In this document: in pieces, positions 60,976 to 64,000 of the stretch
Layout of the letters: each line of letters begins with the position of its first letter
How positions within the stretch are numbered: the first letter of the stretch is position 1
From: Atribacter laminatus
Lineage (GTDB): Bacteria > Atribacterota > Atribacteria > Atribacterales > Atribacteraceae
Assembly (NCBI RefSeq): GCF_015775515.1
Contig: NZ_CP065383.1
Location: 186,001-250,000 of the forward strand
Direction: 5' to 3'
Length of the DNA: 64,000 nucleotides
Program-made: the position numbers and the translations under genes
Notes under the pieces: generated by a model
The model's input: only the letters and a program-made list of their open reading frames with translations
What the model was told of the DNA's origin: nothing
The model's database searches: none

Positions 60976-61845
60976 CTATCCGGTAAATTTTTTTAAAAAA
61001 TCAATGCTTTGCATGACCCCATCCCGATCAAGCTCTGGCTCCAAAGAAACATATTTTGAGTATTGATCATTTTTCATATGTTGAAATATTTCTTGATAAG
61101 GAATATCTCCGTTCCCTAAAACTGAAAGATTATACATGCCATTTTTATGTTCGAAATCCTTGATATGCAAACTAAAAAGATGGGACTTAATAATTTCATA
61201 TTCGTCGACTAAAGGAGCATCGGAGTATTCTTTTACCCAATCAAACTCCATGGAACGATAACTATTCCCCACATCCCAAAGTAATCTCAAGTAATTGTTT
61301 TTCATAACGCTGGTTAAATGAAAAGTCATAGTACCGCGAGGCAAATAAGAGAAGGGACAATTTTCTATAACCAACGGTATTTGATTGTTTTCCGCAATTT
61401 GCACCGGTTTGGAGAGCTTATCTGCAATGTCAGATATAAGCTCCATCGCTCGGGAAGGTACTCCTTCCTTTTCGATTCGGAAAGGAAAGATGCGAATGCA
61501 ATCGGCACTAATTCTTTTTCCAATATCTATACACCATTCTAATTTATTGAGATGATTTTCAAAGGTATTATCATAGGTAAGAAAGCTGTCGCTAAATTTT
61601 TCGAGACTTGACACATCATGGTAAAGAGGACACATCAAAAATAAAGTGCTGGATAAGCAAGAAACCCGAAGGTGATATTTATTTATAGTCTGTGCCATTC
61701 GGTCTACTTCATCATGAGTGAGGTCTTCTATGGTTTTTCCCCATAGTGAGTGGATTTCAAGATATTGAAAACCCCACTTATATGCCTGAAATACCGCTTT
61801 ATCAAAATCCATATCGATCTGATCAGTAATAATGGCTTTTTTCAT
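60976..61845 (-). CDS. Sugar phosphate isomerase/epimerase-like TIM-barrel protein
   Basis: The 289 aa belong to the xylose isomerase-like (AP endonuclease 2) family: EIHSLWGKTIEDLT near residue 33, CIRIFPFRIEKEG near 119, IPLVIENCPFSY near 160, LRLLWDVGNSYRS near 190, SLHIKDFEHKNG near 230 and VSLEPELDRDG near 270. The metal ligands are probably the Glu, Asp, His and Glu in these motifs. It likely interconverts a keto- and aldo- or epimeric sugar; the substrate is unknown. It lies 36 nt upstream, on the minus strand, of no obvious partner. Confidence 0.78.
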   Translation of the reverse strand: MKKAIITDQIDMDFDKAVFQAYKWGFQYLEIHSLWGKTIEDLTHDEVDRMAQTINKYHLRVSCLSSTLFLMCPLYHDVSSLEKFSDSFLTYDNTFENHLNKLEWCIDIGKRISADCIRIFPFRIEKEGVPSRAMELISDIADKLSKPVQIAENNQIPLVIENCPFSYLPRGTMTFHLTSVMKNNYLRLLWDVGNSYRSMEFDWVKEYSDAPLVDEYEIIKSHLFSLHIKDFEHKNGMYNLSVLGNGDIPYQEIFQHMKNDQYSKYVSLEPELDRDGVMQSIDFLKKFTG

Positions 61846-61881
61846 TATGCTATCTCCTTTAAAAAATTAAAAAGTGTCACC

Positions 61882-62835
61882 TCATTCTTCTCTATTCACG
61901 TTCTTACGCATAAAATATTGATAACTTTGGTAACTCAAGCGCTTTATTTTTTCATTCGCTAAAAGATCATCAATAAACTCCCAGTTTAAATGTGCTTTTC
62001 TTAAAAAATCACGAACGGCATCTTCACGCATGGGATGTACTGAAATAATAGCCAAAAAATCTTCTTCGACTTTTTCCCCTATAGTAAAATCATTCCCCTC
62101 ATAATTGATGAGAAGCTCGACTTTTGGAATTTTATCATTCCGGGTATAGATTTGATAAGCATTTAAAAAAACCTTTTCTTCCGGAAGGGTAACCCAGTTT
62201 TTAACCGGCGGTCGAATGGGAGCTGAAATAAATGCGGTTGTTACCCTAAGTTCACCAATGAACTGAGCAATTAATTCTATATTCTCCTCTGAATCATTCA
62301 ATCCCTTCACTAACATCGATTCAGTAATAATCTGACCGGTAAAATTTTTAGCAAAAGCTTTCAAACCAAAGATAAATTCCTCCCAATTTAACTCATCAAC
62401 AGGTTGGTTAACCTGTTTCCAAACAGCCGGGGATCCACTGTCAATTTTAAGAGAAACTAAGTCACAGTTCGATAAAGAATTTCGTATTCGTTCATTTCTC
62501 AGCAAAGTGCCATTGGTGATCACGGCAATTTTTATCTTGAGGTCTCGAAGCAAATCGATGGTTTCACCAAGATTTTTATCTAAGGTTGGTTCGCCATCGG
62601 CAACAAAAGTCAGATAATCAATTTTTTCATTTTTTTCCAATAATCTTTGCAGCTTCTCCTGAACTGATTGAAATATTTGATTTGGCGAATAATAGTCAGC
62701 AGCTTTTAAATGCTGATACCGTGTTTCTCCTAATTGGCAATATACACAGTTATAAGGACAGTGTTTAAAAGGGATATTGTTTATGCCCAGGCTTCTTCCT
62801 AACCGTCGTGATGGAACTGGTCCAAAAACTATCAT
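61882..62835 (-). CDS. Radical SAM protein (COG0731-like Fe-S oxidoreductase)
   Basis: The 317 aa begin with FGPVPSRRLGRSLGINNIPF and the cluster motif KHCPYNCVYCQLGET (CxxxCxxC near residue 26). They continue with FVADGEPTLDKNL and VITNGTLLRN. The C-terminal 80 residues (from about 235) are a small extra domain that may be winged helix. The family is widespread in anaerobes and usually of unknown function; it is related to but distinct from the wyosine enzyme TYW1. It is 53 nt from the metallo-hydrolase gene on the same strand, and the two are likely cotranscribed. Confidence 0.85.
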   Translation of the reverse strand: MIVFGPVPSRRLGRSLGINNIPFKHCPYNCVYCQLGETRYQHLKAADYYSPNQIFQSVQEKLQRLLEKNEKIDYLTFVADGEPTLDKNLGETIDLLRDLKIKIAVITNGTLLRNERIRNSLSNCDLVSLKIDSGSPAVWKQVNQPVDELNWEEFIFGLKAFAKNFTGQIITESMLVKGLNDSEENIELIAQFIGELRVTTAFISAPIRPPVKNWVTLPEEKVFLNAYQIYTRNDKIPKVELLINYEGNDFTIGEKVEEDFLAIISVHPMREDAVRDFLRKAHLNWEFIDDLLANEKIKRLSYQSYQYFMRKNVNREE

Positions 62836-62888
62836 ATTGGTTTGCTCTTTCTTTTATTTTTAGAATAAAAACAACTCACATTAAAATT

Positions 62889-63614
62889 TTAAAACCATTC
62901 AACTATAGTCCCAACTCCCGCATGAATACAATTGGTTCCATAGATCTCATGAGCAAGGTCAATACCAGCAAAACCAGTACAATGACAAGGAGCAATCTTT
63001 TCTACTCCCATTTTTTTCAAGTTTTGAAAAATTGATTGTATCTCATCATCATCGCTATGGCAAAGATGAAATCCGCCCAAAGCCGCACCAATGGTTTGAC
63101 CTGTAACATCTATTGCAGTTGATATCATTTTTTCCAATCCCGGATGACAACATCCTCCGATAAAAAGAGCCTTCTCCCTACCTCGAGCAGCTAACCCTTG
63201 CTCAGGAATAATACCTTTGATTTCACCAGTAGAAAAAAGCCCGGGAAGAATCTCCATTCCTTTGGTTACCTCTTTTAATAATAACCTCGGAGCAGGAAAA
63301 TTTTCTCGAAAAGCTGTGGTAAAAGAAGGAAGGATTAAAATCTCCAAATCATTTCGAAAAGATACCATTGTCTTCGCTCCACCAACATGGTCATAATGTT
63401 CATGAGAAAGAATTACCTTTTCAATGGTTGATGGATCTATATTTAACTGTTTCATGTTTTGAAGCAAGAGAGGACCACTTTCTCCGGTATCAAAAAGTAC
63501 TCTTCTCCCTTCATGATTTTCAACTAGGCAAGAAAAGCCGTGGGAAGAAAGGAGGTCGTCTCGGGTTGTTTGATTGTCATATAAAATTGTCATAGTAAAG
63601 AATGGATGTTGCAT
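62889..63614 (-). CDS. Metallo-beta-lactamase-fold hydrolase
   Basis: I choose the ATG at 63614 behind GGAGTG; the longer frame from 63671 would add a polar extension that overlaps the upstream gene's end. The 241 aa contain LFDTGESGPLLLQN, the metal motif LSHEHYDHVGG (HxHxDH, here H-E-H-Y-D-H), the later ligands in IGGCCHPGLEK and the final His in APCHCTGF. It belongs to the MBL subgroup often annotated as dihydropterin-linked beta-RFA-P synthase-like or flavoprotein-linked. In anaerobes it commonly accompanies MinD-like ATPases and NifX/NifB-like proteins, as here. The substrate is unknown. Confidence 0.85.
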   Translation of the reverse strand: MQHPFFTMTILYDNQTTRDDLLSSHGFSCLVENHEGRRVLFDTGESGPLLLQNMKQLNIDPSTIEKVILSHEHYDHVGGAKTMVSFRNDLEILILPSFTTAFRENFPAPRLLLKEVTKGMEILPGLFSTGEIKGIIPEQGLAARGREKALFIGGCCHPGLEKMISTAIDVTGQTIGAALGGFHLCHSDDDEIQSIFQNLKKMGVEKIAPCHCTGFAGIDLAHEIYGTNCIHAGVGTIVEWF

Positions 63615-63619
63615 TTTAT

Positions 63620-64000
63620 TCACTCCGTTCGGGAATTGACTGTCTGGAAAAAATTTACTAACTGATTCCATATGTTCAATATCTGCTGAGAAAAAATACT
63701 ATTTGGATTATATTCATAAGTAGATAAACCAATAGTCATTGACTTTACAACATCATCACTAAAGGGGATTTCAGCTACTAAAGGAAGGTTATTATCCTGG
63801 CAAAATTTCTTAATTTTATTGGTATTTTCTAAGCTTAAATCAGATTTATTCACCACTACCCATGCTTCTATCTGGAAATGTTTAGCTAATGCCCATATTC
63901 TTCCCAAATCATGAATTCCGCTTAAAGTGGGTTCGGTCACTAAAAGAGCTAAATCACAACCGGTGATGCTAGCAATGACTGGACATCCAATGCCGGGTGC
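63620..64000 (-). CDS. MinD-like P-loop ATPase with ferredoxin-type context, partial (C-terminal part)
   Basis: The frame is open to the window edge; 127 codons are visible. APGIGCPVIASITGCDLALL at the edge, followed by VTEPTLSGIHDLGRIWALA, then VNKSDLS, matches the C-terminal part of the MinD-superfamily ATPases (COG1149) that carry a ferredoxin insert. The P-loop and ferredoxin parts must lie beyond 64000. The stop at 63620 is 6 nt before the chosen MBL start, so the two are probably cotranscribed. Confidence 0.8.
   Translation of the reverse strand, partial: APGIGCPVIASITGCDLALLVTEPTLSGIHDLGRIWALAKHFQIEAWVVVNKSDLSLENTNKIKKFCQDNNLPLVAEIPFSDDVVKSMTIGLSTYEYNPNSIFSQQILNIWNQLVNFFQTVNSRTE

Overview
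The window comes from a low-GC anaerobic bacterium. It has a Firmicutes-style stress block (ctsR-mcsA-mcsB-clpC-radA) in a conserved neighbourhood (greA-lysS upstream; a yacL-like gene, ispD, ispF, cysS and rlmB downstream). It also has many binding-protein-dependent sugar transporters, radical-SAM enzymes and an Mrp/MinD-type P-loop cluster, and no visible respiratory genes. A deep-branching fermenter such as an Atribacterota member would fit. That is inference: no 16S gene or diagnostic marker lies in the window.

Layout. 1-4.8 kb: an exported TPR protein and a his operon (hisB-hisH-hisA-hisF-hisIE, mostly with overlapping genes) behind a structured leader. 5.0-8.05 kb: a CAT-anticodon tRNA, a Nif3-family gene, a coiled-coil zinc-ribbon gene, the RNase P RNA gene and a strong terminator. 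8.07-12.5 kb (minus strand): a ribose/fructose-type ABC transporter and a URO-D-family protein. 13.5-15.8 kb: a DMT exporter, an aminotransferase and an unlisted 49-codon gene. 16-32 kb (minus strand): rRNA methyltransferases, cysS, an RlpA-like gene, ispF, ispD, a PIN-TRAM gene, radA, clpC, mcsB, mcsA, ctsR, lysS and greA. 32.3-45 kb: membrane proteins, a SAM hydroxide adenosyltransferase, a second ribose-type ABC operon (minus strand) and a MalEFG-type operon ending in another URO-D-superfamily gene. 45.2-57 kb is accessory: an IS481-type element, an MNT/HEPN toxin-antitoxin pair, an AbiE pair, a pseudopilin-like operon with a beta-solenoid protein, a radical-SAM gene and a VapBC pair. 57-64 kb: a membrane diguanylate cyclase, an Mrp ATPase, a sugar isomerase-like protein, a radical-SAM protein, a metallo-beta-lactamase-fold protein and the end of a MinD-like ATPase.

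Almost every gap of more than about 300 bp is filled with short palindromic modules. I call them HR1 (arms ATCCT/AGGAT), HR2 (ATTGC/GCAAT), HR3 (CTTCTCCC/GGGAGAAG and the CTCTCCC form), HR4 (CCCCCTTT/AAAGGGGG) and HR5 (GACATGCCATGGCATGTC). In HR1 and HR2 the outer arms are conserved, while the inner stem changes between copies and stays self-complementary. These modules, an MNT/HEPN toxin lacking the expected target tyrosine, an McsB that has lost the catalytic motifs I recall for the family, and the pseudopilin/beta-solenoid operon are the most unusual content.
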